Positions 8,361 through 18,500 of a stretch of DNA of 64,000 nucleotides are shown here, one piece after another (within the stretch, counting starts at the first letter, position 1; every line of letters begins with the position of its first letter). Made by a program: the position numbers and the translations under genes. The stretch comes from Hyphomonadaceae bacterium (lineage in GTDB: Bacteria; Pseudomonadota; Alphaproteobacteria; Caulobacterales; Aquidulcibacteraceae): assembly GCA_009773395.1 (NCBI GenBank), contig WRPI01000007.1, positions 1 to 64,000 on the forward strand. The letters run 5' to 3'. The notes under the pieces were generated by a model. That model made no database searches. It worked only from the letters and a program-made list of their open reading frames with translations, and was not told the DNA's origin.

Positions 8361-9064
8361 GCGGCTACCCAATTTTCATAGCCCGATTTTCGTAATTTGC
8401 ACGCCGGGCACTCGCCACAACCATAGCCCCAAACATGGCGATGTTCACGATCGCCAATATAGCAAGTATGAGTATGTTCGATAATTATTTGGGTCAATTT
8501 TTCGCCGCCAATATCAGATGCCAAGGCCCATGTTGCGGCTTTATCAATATACATAAGTGGCGTGATGATTTTGAAATCTTGCGCCATGCCGAGGCTGAGC
8601 GAGTGTTCGGTGGCATCCAATGTTTTGCGGCGGCAGTCTGGGTATCCAGAAAAATCAGTTTCACACATGCCGCCGATTAAGTTATGAATTGCGCGGCGAT
8701 AACCCACGGCGGCGGCAAAATTCAAAAACAATAAATTGCGTGCCGGCACAAAGGTGTTTGGCAAGCCATTTTTATCAAAAGCGATTTCGGCTTTGCTGGT
8801 TAATGCGCAATCTGAAATATCGCGCAATATTTTAAGGTCAAGAACATGGTCTTCGCCCAATTTCGTGGCCCAACTGGGGAGGGCGGTGCGGATATGTTCC
8901 AGCACGATAAGCCGCTGTTCAAGTTCAATACTGTGCCTTTGGCCATAATCAAAACCGATGGTTTCAACTTTATCGAAGTTTGCAAGCGCATAGGCAAGGC
9001 AAGCCGTGGAATCCTGCCCGCCCGAGAACAAAACCAAAGCAAAATTATGATTGTTCATTTTCAT
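8357..9064 (-). CDS. queC: 7-cyano-7-deazaguanine synthase QueC
   Basis: This 235-residue enzyme converts 7-carboxy-7-deazaguanine to preQ0 using ATP and ammonia. It has the PP-loop SGGQDST near residue 15, the [12 protein letters not shown] segment, and [15 protein letters not shown] typical of QueC. The C-terminal zinc site is C-YIGD...[13 protein letters not shown]. It is the first gene of the queC-queE-queD operon and its stop overlaps the queE start by 4 bases. The pathway steps present are QueC, QueD and QueE; FolE, QueF and Tgt must be elsewhere. Confidence 0.96.
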   Translation of the reverse strand: MKMNNHNFALVLFSGGQDSTACLAYALANFDKVETIGFDYGQRHSIELEQRLIVLEHIRTALPSWATKLGEDHVLDLKILRDISDCALTSKAEIAFDKNGLPNTFVPARNLLFLNFAAAVGYRRAIHNLIGGMCETDFSGYPDCRRKTLDATEHSLSLGMAQDFKIITPLMYIDKAATWALASDIGGEKLTQIIIEHTHTCYIGDREHRHVWGYGCGECPACKLRKSGYENWVAA

Positions 9065-9095
9065 TGCGGCGCTTTAGCATCATCGAGACCCTGTT

Positions 9096-9158
9096 GTCAT
9101 CCCCGATTTATTCGGGGATCTCGTGCGACTTGAGATCCCGCAACAAGTGCGGGATGAC
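9096..9158. repeat. REP-like multi-hairpin palindrome
   Basis: Outer arms GTCATCCC and GGGATGAC enclose three smaller hairpins: CCCCGA/TCGGGG, GATCTC/GAGATC and CCCGC/GCGGG. Elements of this style, with GTCATCCC ends, are common dispersed intergenic repeats in alphaproteobacteria. Only one copy is in the window. Confidence 0.65.
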
Positions 9159-9170
9159 AATTAGCAAAAA

Positions 9171-9198
9171 AAAATCGGGGACTTGCGCCCCCGATTTT
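9171..9198 (-). terminator. Rho-independent terminator of the TonB receptor gene
   Basis: AAAATCGGGG and CCCCGATTTT form a 10-bp stem with an 8-base loop. On the minus strand it is followed by a run of T. It lies about 20 bases past the stop of the receptor gene at 9220. Confidence 0.85.
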
Positions 9199-9219
9199 GA
9201 AATAGGCTTTCCTCGCAGA

Positions 9220-11835
9220 TTAGAAATCAGCGCGAAGGGTCACGCCATAAGTGCGTGGCTCATTGAGGTAGCTAGCCACGTTATTTTGCTCAGGCACACC
9301 AAAGTTTTGTGCTGCAATATAAACATCGCCAAGGTTACGACCCCATAATTCAAGCCCCCATGAGCCATCTGGATGACCAATGCCGATACGACCATTGACG
9401 ATTGTATAAGCACCCTGATCCAACAATGGGTTACGAACCGATGTCAAAGTTTGGGTAGAATAACCAGATTCATAACGCGCATCAAGATACGCCATCCAAC
9501 CGAGATTAGACCCGTTCAAGCTGCCTTTATAACCAACTGAACCAGTGAATACAGTTTCTGAACTTCCAGGAAGCCTGGTTCCATCAGCAATATTAGCAAT
9601 GCCTGGGCGAGGGAATACAAACACTCCGTCAACATAAACATCATTTAACAATAAACCGCCTGAAACCGTAAAGCCGGGTGCAGGTTTTGAAACCATTTCA
9701 AGTTCCAAACCTTGTGACACTACTTTCGGAATATTTACGTTCAAGAAGTTGAAACCAGTGAAGCTGTTATATTGATAATCCTCAATATTTTCACGGAAAA
9801 TCGCGCCATTGATAGTGGTTCTTCCAGGAAGACCCGACCATTTCCAACCCAATTCAAAGTTATTGGTAAATTCGGGTTTGAACTCCCAATCATTTGAACT
9901 CGGCCTGACAGTTGTTGAAGGCTTGATATTAAATGCCGAACGATCCAAGTTGAAACCGCCTGATTTATAACCGCGAGATGCAGTAATATAAATCATCAAA
10001 TCGTCTGAAAAATCATGCGAATAAGACAATAAGCCATTCCATGCAGTTTCAGTGCGGCTATCGCGATAAATGCCATTAGCAACAGTATTCAAGACTGGGT
10101 TACAAGCAAGAATTGCAAATGTCGCAAGCGCCGAAGCTTCGACTGATTGCGTAAGTGAATTAAAAGAAACCCCTGGAACCACTGTGGCAGTGTTTTGCAT
10201 TACACCGCATGCAGCAGCCCGCGCATTAAGATCCGCATACATATCTTTCTTGTCGGAATTATAACGAAGACCAATGGTCACTTTATCATCATCAGTTAGG
10301 CTGATGATATTATGTGTAAAGATTGAGGCGCTTGTTGATTCAACTTGCGTCAATTCTTTTTGTTGTCCATCGCCCGGCAACGGAGCGGCCGCAGCAAATG
10401 CTGTGGCATAGGCAGATAAAGCCGAAGCCGCCGCCCCTGCAGCAGTTGCCGCACAAGTTGGTGTCGGCGCAGCGCCGCAATATGCCGCAGTCAAGCCCGC
10501 GGTGAGACCAGGGTTCAAAGCCACTTCAAACAAACGACCAGCCCCTGGGCCAAGGCTACCAAATACGGTAAAGCCAGTTCCACCTGGTGCCGCTCCATTA
10601 ATATCGGAACCCATTGCCAACGCGTCAACATAACGAGCGGCATCATTGCCGAACCTTACGGTATCACGATAGTCAGTTTTTTCGTTTGAATAGAAACCGC
10701 CAACAAGCCAATCAATATTGCCCGCGGTTCCGTTGAAGCGAACTTCTTGGGTAAAGGTCTTGAAACCAAGATTAAAGCCTTCGCGATAAGCGCGGTCAAT
10801 GCCAGAAAAATCAATATCCTGACCACGTGTAGCATCCCAATCACGGTAAGCAGTGATGGAAGTCAATTTAACATCGCCCAAATTCCAGTTTAGCTCACCT
10901 GAAATGCCAGCATCTCTTACGTTCTCGTTAAGCGAGCGATTAGGCGAATAGGCACCTGAACGGCTTTCTGGCGAAATAGCGACGCTACCAGTTAGGCCAC
11001 GAAGTCCCGCCAACATAGTTACCGCCGCAGCCGAAGTTCCGTTGACTGTGCGAACTGCTGCACAGCAATTTTCGTCAGTTTTGCTAAAATCGGCAATCAA
11101 ACGGAAAGTGGCATCATCACCCCATTCGGAAAAGATTTGACCACGAGTAAACCAACGATTGCGGTTGTTAAGCTCTTTAAGCGTGTTGACTTCACGAATG
11201 GTTCCTTGGCGCGAAGTGCCGCCAACTTCAAAGCGATAAGCCGTATTTTCACTTAATGGGCCAGTTGTGCCGAGCGTGCCGCGCATAAGGTCCAAATCAC
11301 CAAATGTCATTTCAGCATAAGTATTACGCTCAAACTTAGGCTTGGCGCTTACAACGCTAACCGCACCTGCCGAAGTGTTACGACCGAACAAAGTGCCTTG
11401 TGGGCCACGAAGAACTTCAATCCGCTCTAGCTTCGGTAATTCGCTTAGTGCCGAACCTGAACGTGAGCGGTAAACCCCGTCAATAAATACGGCAACTGCG
11501 CCTTCAAAACCGGGGTTTGAAGCGCTGGTACCAATACCGCGAATGTTAATAGTTGTGCCAGCAGCATTTGATTGCCCAGTTTCAACGCGATAGCTTGGCG
11601 TAACTTGGGTCAATGTGCGAACATCAGTAATACCCGCCGCTTGGATAGTAGCCGCATTTACCGAAGTCACAGCTACTGGAATGTCTTGAATGGCTTGGGC
11701 ACGGCCAGTTGCAGTAACCACCACCACTTCATCAGGCACGACTTGCGCCATGGCTTGAGTCACACTTCCCATTGTGCCAACACTAAGTGCGATAAGTGAA
11801 ATGCCAAATAGATTTAAATTCTTTTTACTTTTCAT
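9220..11835 (-). CDS. TonB-dependent receptor
   Basis: This protein of about 871 residues is an outer-membrane active transporter. It has a signal peptide ending AMAQ, then a TonB box-like DEVVVVTA. The plug domain contains IQDIPVAVTSV, TINIRGIG, VAVFIDGVYRSR and ERIEVLRGPQGTLFGRNTSAGAV. A long beta-barrel ends in the aromatic motif TYGVTLRADF. It belongs to the large receptor group of Caulobacter- and sphingomonad-like bacteria for which substrates are mostly unknown (siderophores, sugars or aromatic compounds). I chose ATG 11835 (MKSKKNLN) because GGGGAA stands upstream and the signal peptide begins there; an upstream start would add 11 unlikely residues. There is no linked transport or degradation gene. 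It ends in a strong terminator. Confidence 0.93.
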   Translation of the reverse strand: MKSKKNLNLFGISLIALSVGTMGSVTQAMAQVVPDEVVVVTATGRAQAIQDIPVAVTSVNAATIQAAGITDVRTLTQVTPSYRVETGQSNAAGTTINIRGIGTSASNPGFEGAVAVFIDGVYRSRSGSALSELPKLERIEVLRGPQGTLFGRNTSAGAVSVVSAKPKFERNTYAEMTFGDLDLMRGTLGTTGPLSENTAYRFEVGGTSRQGTIREVNTLKELNNRNRWFTRGQIFSEWGDDATFRLIADFSKTDENCCAAVRTVNGTSAAAVTMLAGLRGLTGSVAISPESRSGAYSPNRSLNENVRDAGISGELNWNLGDVKLTSITAYRDWDATRGQDIDFSGIDRAYREGFNLGFKTFTQEVRFNGTAGNIDWLVGGFYSNEKTDYRDTVRFGNDAARYVDALAMGSDINGAAPGGTGFTVFGSLGPGAGRLFEVALNPGLTAGLTAAYCGAAPTPTCAATAAGAAASALSAYATAFAAAAPLPGDGQQKELTQVESTSASIFTHNIISLTDDDKVTIGLRYNSDKKDMYADLNARAAACGVMQNTATVVPGVSFNSLTQSVEASALATFAILACNPVLNTVANGIYRDSRTETAWNGLLSYSHDFSDDLMIYITASRGYKSGGFNLDRSAFNIKPSTTVRPSSNDWEFKPEFTNNFELGWKWSGLPGRTTINGAIFRENIEDYQYNSFTGFNFLNVNIPKVVSQGLELEMVSKPAPGFTVSGGLLLNDVYVDGVFVFPRPGIANIADGTRLPGSSETVFTGSVGYKGSLNGSNLGWMAYLDARYESGYSTQTLTSVRNPLLDQGAYTIVNGRIGIGHPDGSWGLELWGRNLGDVYIAAQNFGVPEQNNVASYLNEPRTYGVTLRADF

Positions 11836-12037
11836 GATATTGATTCCCCGAAAATTAAGCGTTTCCATATTTTTTTATCATTTATGCGAATACTATTCAC
11901 TTCTGTCAATGGGATATAACCCTACAGTTGCTCTAATGTTAATTTCTAATGTAGTTTTTAGCGTTTGTATATGGTTTATTGCGCCCAGAAACCGCAAAAA
12001 TTGTTGCCGATTTACCATAGCTGCCAATAATTTCCGC

Positions 12038-13252
12038 TTATTTTGGCGATTTGCCACGTTTCACGCCCGCAGTTTTGGCACCAACAAAGGTCGCGCCTTC
12101 CATTTCAGCATCATAAAATATTGCCCCCGAAACATCAGCGCCATCAAAATTGGCGTAAGGCAATTTGGCTGCGGTGAAATCTGAATATTTAATCTTGCCA
12201 GTTTTGAGCGCAAGTTCACCTAATTTGGCATTGCAGAAATTGGTGTTGGTTAGTCTTGCTTGTTTGAAATTGGATCCACGTAAATCCGCGCCGCCAAAAT
12301 CAGCACCTCGCAAATCGGCCTTTGCAAAATTTGCGCCTTGCATTTGCGAATTAACGAAACTAACACCCGCCGCACAAGCGCCATTGGCGCTCAATGCAGT
12401 CAAATACTTATCGACAAAGAGATCGCGCACCAAACGCAAGTCCAAATTATCTAGAATCGCAACTGCGCCCGATTTTGCCGCAGTCCGCCACCATGTTTGG
12501 TGATTTTCAACCATCGCAATTAATTTATCGATTGCCACCTTGTCGCTCAAGTCAGGTTCGAAAATCGCGCCTAGCATTGCTTTTGGCATTGGCAAAGTTG
12601 CGCCAAATGAAGCCCTTGTTAGCACTGCGTCAACGAACAATGCGCCATCAATAATCGCGCCAACTAAATTGGCACGCTCAAGGTTTGCGCCGGTGAAGTC
12701 GCAGTGCTTAAGCTTGGCATTATCAAGATCGCAATCGCGCAAAGTGCAATTGCGGAAATTAGCGCTAGTCGCATTTGCATTTGAGAGTTTGGCAAAATCT
12801 AGTTTTGCACCTGTGAAATTTGCTTTAGTGGCGTTTACGGCGCGCCTTTTTTGACGGAATGTCACCGCACCAACTGTTTTTGCCTTGGTTTCGTTTTCGT
12901 CCTCTCGACAATCCGCTTCGGACATATCAGTGAAAGACAAATCGGCTTCTATCAAAATAGCACCGCGCAAATTCGTTTTTTTCAAATTGGATGCACGCAA
13001 ATCGGCTTGCCTTAGATCAGTACCAGTGAGATCGGCTGCCGCAAGATTGCACCTTTTCATGCGTGCGCCAACAAATGTTGTGCCAGTGAAATCCGCTTCA
13101 GCCAAATTGGCGCCCGAAAGGTCCACGCCATTCATGTTAGAAAATCGCATAACCAGCTTTTGGCCACCATCTTCCTTTTTCAGATAAAGAGCATGAGCCC
13201 GCAGTGCACCCTCTAAGGTTGCGATACTTGCAGCGGCACTTGGTTTTGTCAT
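12038..13252 (-). CDS. Pentapeptide-repeat protein (paralogue 1)
   Basis: This protein of about 404 residues consists mostly of pentapeptide repeats A(D/N)LxX (VDLSGANLAEADFTGTTF, GTDLRQADLRASNLKKTNL). These fold into a right-handed quadrilateral beta-helix. The repeats form two blocks. Between them (about 240-290) lies a non-repeat linker with HQTWWRTAAKSG followed by LDNLDLR. A second block has MQGANFAKADLRGADFGGADLRGSNF. The protein at 13809-15029 has the same architecture and is transcribed away from this one, so the two are paralogues. There is no signal peptide or membrane segment, so it is probably cytoplasmic. I start at ATG 13252 with GGGGA upstream. The role is unknown; some family members mimic DNA and protect gyrase, but nothing here points to that. 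Confidence 0.85.
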   Translation of the reverse strand: MTKPSAAASIATLEGALRAHALYLKKEDGGQKLVMRFSNMNGVDLSGANLAEADFTGTTFVGARMKRCNLAAADLTGTDLRQADLRASNLKKTNLRGAILIEADLSFTDMSEADCREDENETKAKTVGAVTFRQKRRAVNATKANFTGAKLDFAKLSNANATSANFRNCTLRDCDLDNAKLKHCDFTGANLERANLVGAIIDGALFVDAVLTRASFGATLPMPKAMLGAIFEPDLSDKVAIDKLIAMVENHQTWWRTAAKSGAVAILDNLDLRLVRDLFVDKYLTALSANGACAAGVSFVNSQMQGANFAKADLRGADFGGADLRGSNFKQARLTNTNFCNAKLGELALKTGKIKYSDFTAAKLPYANFDGADVSGAIFYDAEMEGATFVGAKTAGVKRGKSPK

Positions 13253-13590
13253 CGTCCCCACTTGCTGGTTACCAGTTTGGAATTGCAAGTGTTTTGCTAT
13301 ATTTTAGTTAAATTTACATTACCAACATGATTATTTGTTCATGTTAAACTACTTGTGATTGTATTTATCAGCAATTCGGGATATGTTACAAAGTATCAGA
13401 GCGCATCTTGCAAAAATTTGCAGCGATTTGGTTACGACTGAGCCTGAAATGAAAGCAAAAAAGCAAAAAGAAAAGTAAAGTGTCAAATATCTTTGAAAAC
13501 CACGCTTTTCAAAGATATTTGTCCGCTTTATTCCAAGTCGCTGAGTGACGAGCGTCAGCGAGGTGGGTGGCGACTTGAATTTCAATGGCT
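13253..13590. other. Structured non-coding region downstream of tRNA-Met
   Basis: No gene is supported in this stretch. It holds the leftward promoter of the pentapeptide gene and two secondary-structure elements. One is the 16-bp hairpin at 13484-13521. The other is CAAGTCGC ... GCGACTTG (about 13534-13577), with an internal TGACG/CGTCA hairpin. Both lie in the path of transcripts leaving the tRNA on the minus strand. Confidence 0.55.
13484..13521 (-). terminator. 16-bp perfect AT-rich hairpin, probable tRNA-Met terminator
   Basis: CAAATATCTTTGAAAA and its exact complement are separated by 6 bases. On the minus strand the hairpin is followed by a T-rich run (ACTTTACTTTTCTTTTTGC). It lies about 70 bases past the tRNA-Met 3' end. 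An AT-rich stem this long and perfect is atypical for a normal terminator. Confidence 0.55.
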
Positions 13591-13667
13591 TGGTGGCGGG
13601 GGAGAGACTCGAACTCTCGACCTCACGATTATGAGTCGTGCGCTCTAACCGACTGAGCTACCCAGCC
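13591..13667 (-). tRNA. tRNA-Met (anticodon CAT)
   Basis: The minus strand folds as a complete cloverleaf with encoded CCA (13591-13593). The anticodon stem-loop is CACGA-CTCATAA-TCGTG, the T arm GAGAG-TTCGAGT-CTCTC and the D arm TAGCTCAGTCGGTTAGAGC. The acceptor is GGCTGGG against CCCCGCC, which leaves a U4-C69 mismatch; alphaproteobacterial elongator tRNA-Met usually has GGCGGGG. A tRNA-Ile2 with a modified CAT anticodon is less likely, because the GGC...GCC acceptor fits Met. Confidence 0.9.
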
Positions 13668-13808
13668 ATAACAGTGAAAAGTCCTCTATGGCAGGTCAGC
13701 AAAAAGGGCAAGTCCCGATGGCTTTTCTTAGGCAGTAAGGCCAATTTAACTGCAAATTTAGGTATGTTTGCTATAAAAAAAACCAAGCCAATAAATTATG
13801 GGGCTCGT

Positions 13809-15029
13809 ATGGCGCAAAATTACAAACAGCTCGACGATAACGAACTGGCCGAACTTTTCGATTTGCACGCTTTGTTTCTCTTAAACAAGCCAGAAGGTCG
13901 GCGTTTGTCGTTGACTATTGTCGATTTCAGCAAAATTGTTTGGCAAAATCGTGATTTGTCTGACGCGCAAATAATTGGATGTAATTTTTCTGGCGCGAAA
14001 TTTGTCAATTGTCGGTTTGACCGAGCGGATCTAAGCCAGTGCAATTTTCAATCTGCCGATTTTAGACGCGCATCATTGCGATTCGCGGTTTTGCGCGGGG
14101 CTAACTTGATCAATGCGGATTTATCAATGGCGGATTTGACATGTGCTGATTTGCGCGAAAATCACCAAGTTGAAATGCGTTCATCAAACAAATTGCAAAT
14201 CATTAGGCATGAAGCCCGTGCAAGTTCCGCAGTCAACGCCCTTTTTAATGGCGCGACCATGGATAATTCGCGGCTGGACAAAATGGACTTGGGCGGCGCG
14301 AATTTTAAGGATAGCTCGCTCAAAGGTGCATCTTTGGAGAAAACTGTGCTTACCAATTGTGATTTCACCGGGGCAAATTTGGCGGGCGCAAGGCTGGTTG
14401 AAGCGCAATTAGGCGGTGCAATTTTTCACGAAGCGATATTGACTGGCGCAGAGTTCGGCAAAGTCGCAGTGCAAGGCGAGAAATTTCGCGGCGCCGTGCT
14501 TTCTTTGAGCGCCACGGAACAAGAACAAGCGAGCACCCTAAAATCAATGGCAAAGGCGCATGAATTATGGTGGCAAACCAATGGGAAAAGTGGCAAACCT
14601 GCCAATTTTGATGACACTGATTTAAGGCCTATGGGTAATGATTTCGTGCAAATGCGACTTACCGCGCTTAGCGCCAAAAATTGCATTGCAACTGGGCTTT
14701 TATTCCACGATACACAATTACAAGGCGCGAATTTTGAAGGCGCAGATCTTCGCGGTGCAAGTTTTGCAAATGCCGATTTACGGGGTGCGAATTTCAAAGG
14801 CGCGAGACTTGTTAAATGCGACTTTACAGCTGCCAATCTCGGGCCTTTGCCAGTTTCGCCAGCAAGCCCAAAATATGCTGATTTTAGCAATTCCGATTTG
14901 CGTTATGCCAAATTCGATGACGCGAACTTGTTAAATGCCCTATTTCACGGCGCTGACACCAGCGAAACCAGTTTCAAAAATGCCAGTATAATGGCGCCCA
15001 AAAATGCACCGACAGCATTTGTCGCATAA
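13809..15029 (+). CDS. Pentapeptide-repeat protein (paralogue 2)
   Basis: This protein of about 406 residues has the same layout as the 12038-13252 protein. A short helical N-terminus (DDNELAELFDLHALFLLNK) precedes a first pentapeptide block (CRFDRADLSQCNFQSADFRRASLRF). A break with AHELWWQTNGKSGKPANFDDTDLR follows, then a second block (LQGANFEGADLRGASFANADLRGANF). The tryptophan pair and KSG of the linker are shared with the paralogue. I start at ATG 13809, with GGGG 5 bases upstream. A longer frame would run back into the tRNA, and ATG 13764 lacks a ribosome-binding site. It is probably cytoplasmic and its function is unknown. The two genes diverge around the tRNA-Met. Confidence 0.85.
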   Translation: MAQNYKQLDDNELAELFDLHALFLLNKPEGRRLSLTIVDFSKIVWQNRDLSDAQIIGCNFSGAKFVNCRFDRADLSQCNFQSADFRRASLRFAVLRGANLINADLSMADLTCADLRENHQVEMRSSNKLQIIRHEARASSAVNALFNGATMDNSRLDKMDLGGANFKDSSLKGASLEKTVLTNCDFTGANLAGARLVEAQLGGAIFHEAILTGAEFGKVAVQGEKFRGAVLSLSATEQEQASTLKSMAKAHELWWQTNGKSGKPANFDDTDLRPMGNDFVQMRLTALSAKNCIATGLLFHDTQLQGANFEGADLRGASFANADLRGANFKGARLVKCDFTAANLGPLPVSPASPKYADFSNSDLRYAKFDDANLLNALFHGADTSETSFKNASIMAPKNAPTAFVA

Positions 15030-15034
15030 AAAAA

Positions 15035-15056
15035 CCGCCCGACAAATGTCAGGCGG
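15035..15056 (-). terminator. Terminator of the CC_3452-family gene
   Basis: CCGCC-C-GACA-AA-TGTC-A-GGCGG forms a hairpin with one internal mismatch. On the minus strand it is followed by seven T (15028-15034). It lies 38 bases past the stop of the 15094 gene and could also stop the convergent pentapeptide gene. Confidence 0.75.
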
Positions 15057-15093
15057 CTAAGTTTGCTTCGAGGGTAAATCAAATAAGTTTGCG

Positions 15094-15420
15094 TTAGTTT
15101 AGGCCAGCATTACAAGTGGCCAAGCCTTCGGCATTAAGTTCGTTGTCGCCAACTTTGAAGGACGCAATTGCGCCAACTCTGCGTGCCAATTGACGGCAAT
15201 CACGCGCCATTGCTGTGCGGCGCTCCATGACAGTGATGCAAACATCGGCAGTGCAATTCCAAGCCACATCAGCGGCGACGAGGTTTGTGAGTGGTGCCGC
15301 CAAAGGTGATACCAATTTTGCGCTTACAGTGTTCATTGCGGCGGCATTTGCGATGCCAGCGGTTAAAATGAAACCAAGGGCGATTGTTTTGAAAATAGTT
15401 TTTGTAGGGAGGATGCTCAT
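15094..15420 (-). CDS. CC_3452-family small secreted protein
   Basis: This 108-residue protein has a signal peptide (about 1-27, ending IANAA). The mature part matches the alphaproteobacterial CC_3452 family named after a Caulobacter protein: VAADVAWNCTADVCITV, then RDCRQLARRVGAIASFKVGDNELNAEGLATCNAGLN. Four cysteines in the mature part (WNC, DVC, RDC, ATC) could form two disulfides in the periplasm. The family function is unknown. The gene is monocistronic, convergent with the pentapeptide gene and followed by a terminator. Confidence 0.8.
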   Translation of the reverse strand: MSILPTKTIFKTIALGFILTAGIANAAAMNTVSAKLVSPLAAPLTNLVAADVAWNCTADVCITVMERRTAMARDCRQLARRVGAIASFKVGDNELNAEGLATCNAGLN

Positions 15421-15595
15421 GATATTTCCTTTTATTCGCTACTCATTCGAACCTAAGACGGTAGCAAATCTAAAATAATGGATTGCGTGAATAAAACAAG
15501 CTAAATATTGAACATATTGCAGTTTGTTCAGTGTTTTTTATTCATTTGCTAATTCAGGGAGCTGTTTTGTCTGCTAAACATGCAGTCAAATGGAA

Positions 15596-18500
15596 TTAAT
15601 TAAGTGCTTTGAATTGCGCCAAAAGTGACAACCTTATGGCTTGGGTTTTTGCGATTGCTTTTTCTTTGATATGGCCATAACCGCGAATTTCATCGGGAAG
15701 CTGCGCCAATGATTTTGCCACTGCTAGGTTCTTTTGGCTTAAATTTTCAGCGACAAAATTCATATCGGCTTGATATTGCGCAATCAGGCGTCTTTCTTGT
15801 TTTCGTTCGGCAGTATGCCCAAACACATCAAATGGCCCACCGCGCAAGAATTTGAAATTTGCAAGGACATTAAGCGCTGAAAATATCCAAGATCCAAATT
15901 TCATTTTCCGCAAATGACCATTTTCGTCTTTCTTTGCCAAAAGCGGTGGGGCTAACCAAAGCGATAATTTTATATCGCCGCCAAAAGTGCCACGAAGGCC
16001 ACTCCAATATTCATCGGTTGAATAAAGGCGCGCGACTTCATATTCGTCTTTATAGGCCATTAATTTATACAAATTGCCGGCAATTATGCTCGAAAGCTCC
16101 TCCTCACCCAATTTTACAATTTCAATTTCATGGCATTTTTTAACAAAATCGGTGAAAATATCGGCATATTTTGAATTTTGATAGCCAACCAAATTCTGCC
16201 GCCGATGCGCCAATAATTCTTCAAAATTCTTCTTTTTTGGTGGGGTTCTTGGTGGCACCAATTTCATTAGGCCGCTGCTGTCATGGCCCGCAATGCGCCC
16301 TAAATCAAAAGCCAACATATTGTCACTTGCGGCAACGCCATTGAGTTTTATGGCTTTATAAATGCCGATTTGGCTTATGGGTATCAGGCCCTTTTGCCAC
16401 GCAAAACCCAATAATATCATATTGGAATAAAGCGTATCGTATAAATATTCCTTGGCCAAAGCTTCGGCATTTACGGTGGCCACTGATTTTACGGCTTTGG
16501 AAAAAAGTTCAACTTTGGGCGCAGTTAAATAGCGGCGATTGCGGTCCAACACAAATTCCGAAGTTGGAGTAATGTCGCTATCGGCAACTGCAATTGTGGT
16601 TTTTGAAACTAAATTTAATGCGTCCAAATTAGTGGCAACAATCAAATCGCCGACAACTGCGGCATTGGCCATTGAAGGTGGAATGCGCGGCGAATGTATT
16701 TGCGAGTTATCGGTCGCAATGCGGACGTGCGATAATACTTGGCCACCTTTTTGCGCCAGCCCAGTCATATCCAAAGTGGTCGCAGCATTGCCGTCAATAT
16801 GCGCCGCCATGCCGATAATCGCGGATATTGTGGTGACACCAGTGCCGCCAACGCCAGTGAAAATAATTGAATGCGGCTTATCAATATTCGGTAGCTTCGG
16901 CATTGGCAATTTTGCAACATCAAATGCGGGCCTTGGGGCTTCGCGGCTGGCGTTGACAAAGCCTTCTACAGTCACAAAACTTGGGCAAAAACCATCAACA
17001 CAGCGCAAATCTTGGTTGCAGCTTGATTGGTCAATTTCACGCTTGGTGCCAAATTCGGTTTCGAGCGGGTGAATTGAGAGACAATTACTTTGAACCCCAC
17101 AATCACCACAACCTTCGCAAACCGCAGAATTGATAAAGGTGCGGCCTGTGCTGGGCTTCATAAGACCACGCTTTATGCGGCGGCGTTTTTCGGTTGCGCA
17201 CATTTGGTCATAAATTAGCACCGTGACACCTTTGGTGTCGCGCAGCATTTTTTGCACAAAATCAAGGCGCGAACGATGGAAAAGTTCAACGCTTGGCTCA
17301 AGATTTACGCCGTCATACCTTGCGACATCATCGGCAACCACCACAACTTTTGCAACGCCTTCGCCCAATAATTGCTTTGCGATTTGCGGCACACTTTGCC
17401 CAGATTCGGGGGCTTGGCCACCTGTCATGGCAACAGCGTCATTATACAAAAGTTTGTAAGTGATATTGGTTTTGGCGGTTACTGATGCGCGTATCGCCAG
17501 CGAGCCTGAATGCGAATAAGTGCCATCGCCCAAATTTGCGAAAACATGTTTTTCAGTTGTGAAAGGCGAAAGCCCAATCCAGGACACCCCTTCCCCGCCC
17601 ATATGGCTGGTCATATCTGTTGGTCTGTCGGGCATGAAATTCGCCATATAGTGACAACCAATGCCCGCCAATGCGCGCGATCCTTCAGGCAATTTGGTTG
17701 AAGTATTATGTGGGCAACCCGAGCAAAAATGGGGTTTGCGCAAACTATCGCCGTGTAAAGCCTCGGCCCTATCCAAAACGTCTTCGGCGGCTTTAATCCA
17801 TTTTTTCGCGGTTTTCTTGTAAGTTCCTTCTGGCAATAAGTCCAAAATAACTTTGCCTATCATGGGAATTGGAATTGTTGCGATTTCGGGCAATAAAGGG
17901 CAATTATTAAAGCCGCGCTTGCCAATTATTTTTGGCTTTTTGGCAATTGGCGAATCAAACAAAATTGACTTTAATTGCGGCTCCATAAGCGCGCGTTTAT
18001 GTTCGACCACTAAAATTGTATCGAGGCCCGTGGCAAATTCAATTACGGATTCAGCCTCCAATGGCCAAGGCATAGCGATTTTGTGAATGCGCAGGCCCAA
18101 TTCAAGCGCTTTGGTTTCGTCAATACCCATACCAGACAAAGCTTCGAACACATCACGAAACGCTTGCCCAGTAGCAATTATTCCGATTTTAGCTTGCGCG
18201 TCACCGAGCACAGTTTTATCCAAGCGATTATGGCGCACAAATGCTTGTGCTGCTGGCAATTTATATTGCCGCAGCCGCGCTTCTTTTTCCATTGGCGTAT
18301 CGCCGCGCCGCATGTGGGGGCCATCATTTGGAAACATAAAGTCACTTGGATTGGAAATGGTTAGTCGGTCCATACTAACATCAACAATTCCGTTAGAATC
18401 CATCGTGTCTGCCAAGGCAATCAACGAAACCCAAGAGCCCGTGAAGCGTGACATTGCAATGCCATAAAGCCCATAGTCCAAAACTTCTTGAATTGAAGAC

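Noticed and set aside
13349..13585. A 78-codon minus-strand frame
   Set aside because: It covers the hairpins after tRNA-Met, with no ribosome-binding site and no family resemblance.
13638..13808. Longer N-terminus for the pentapeptide protein at 13809
   Set aside because: It would start inside the tRNA-Met gene and has no ribosome-binding site.
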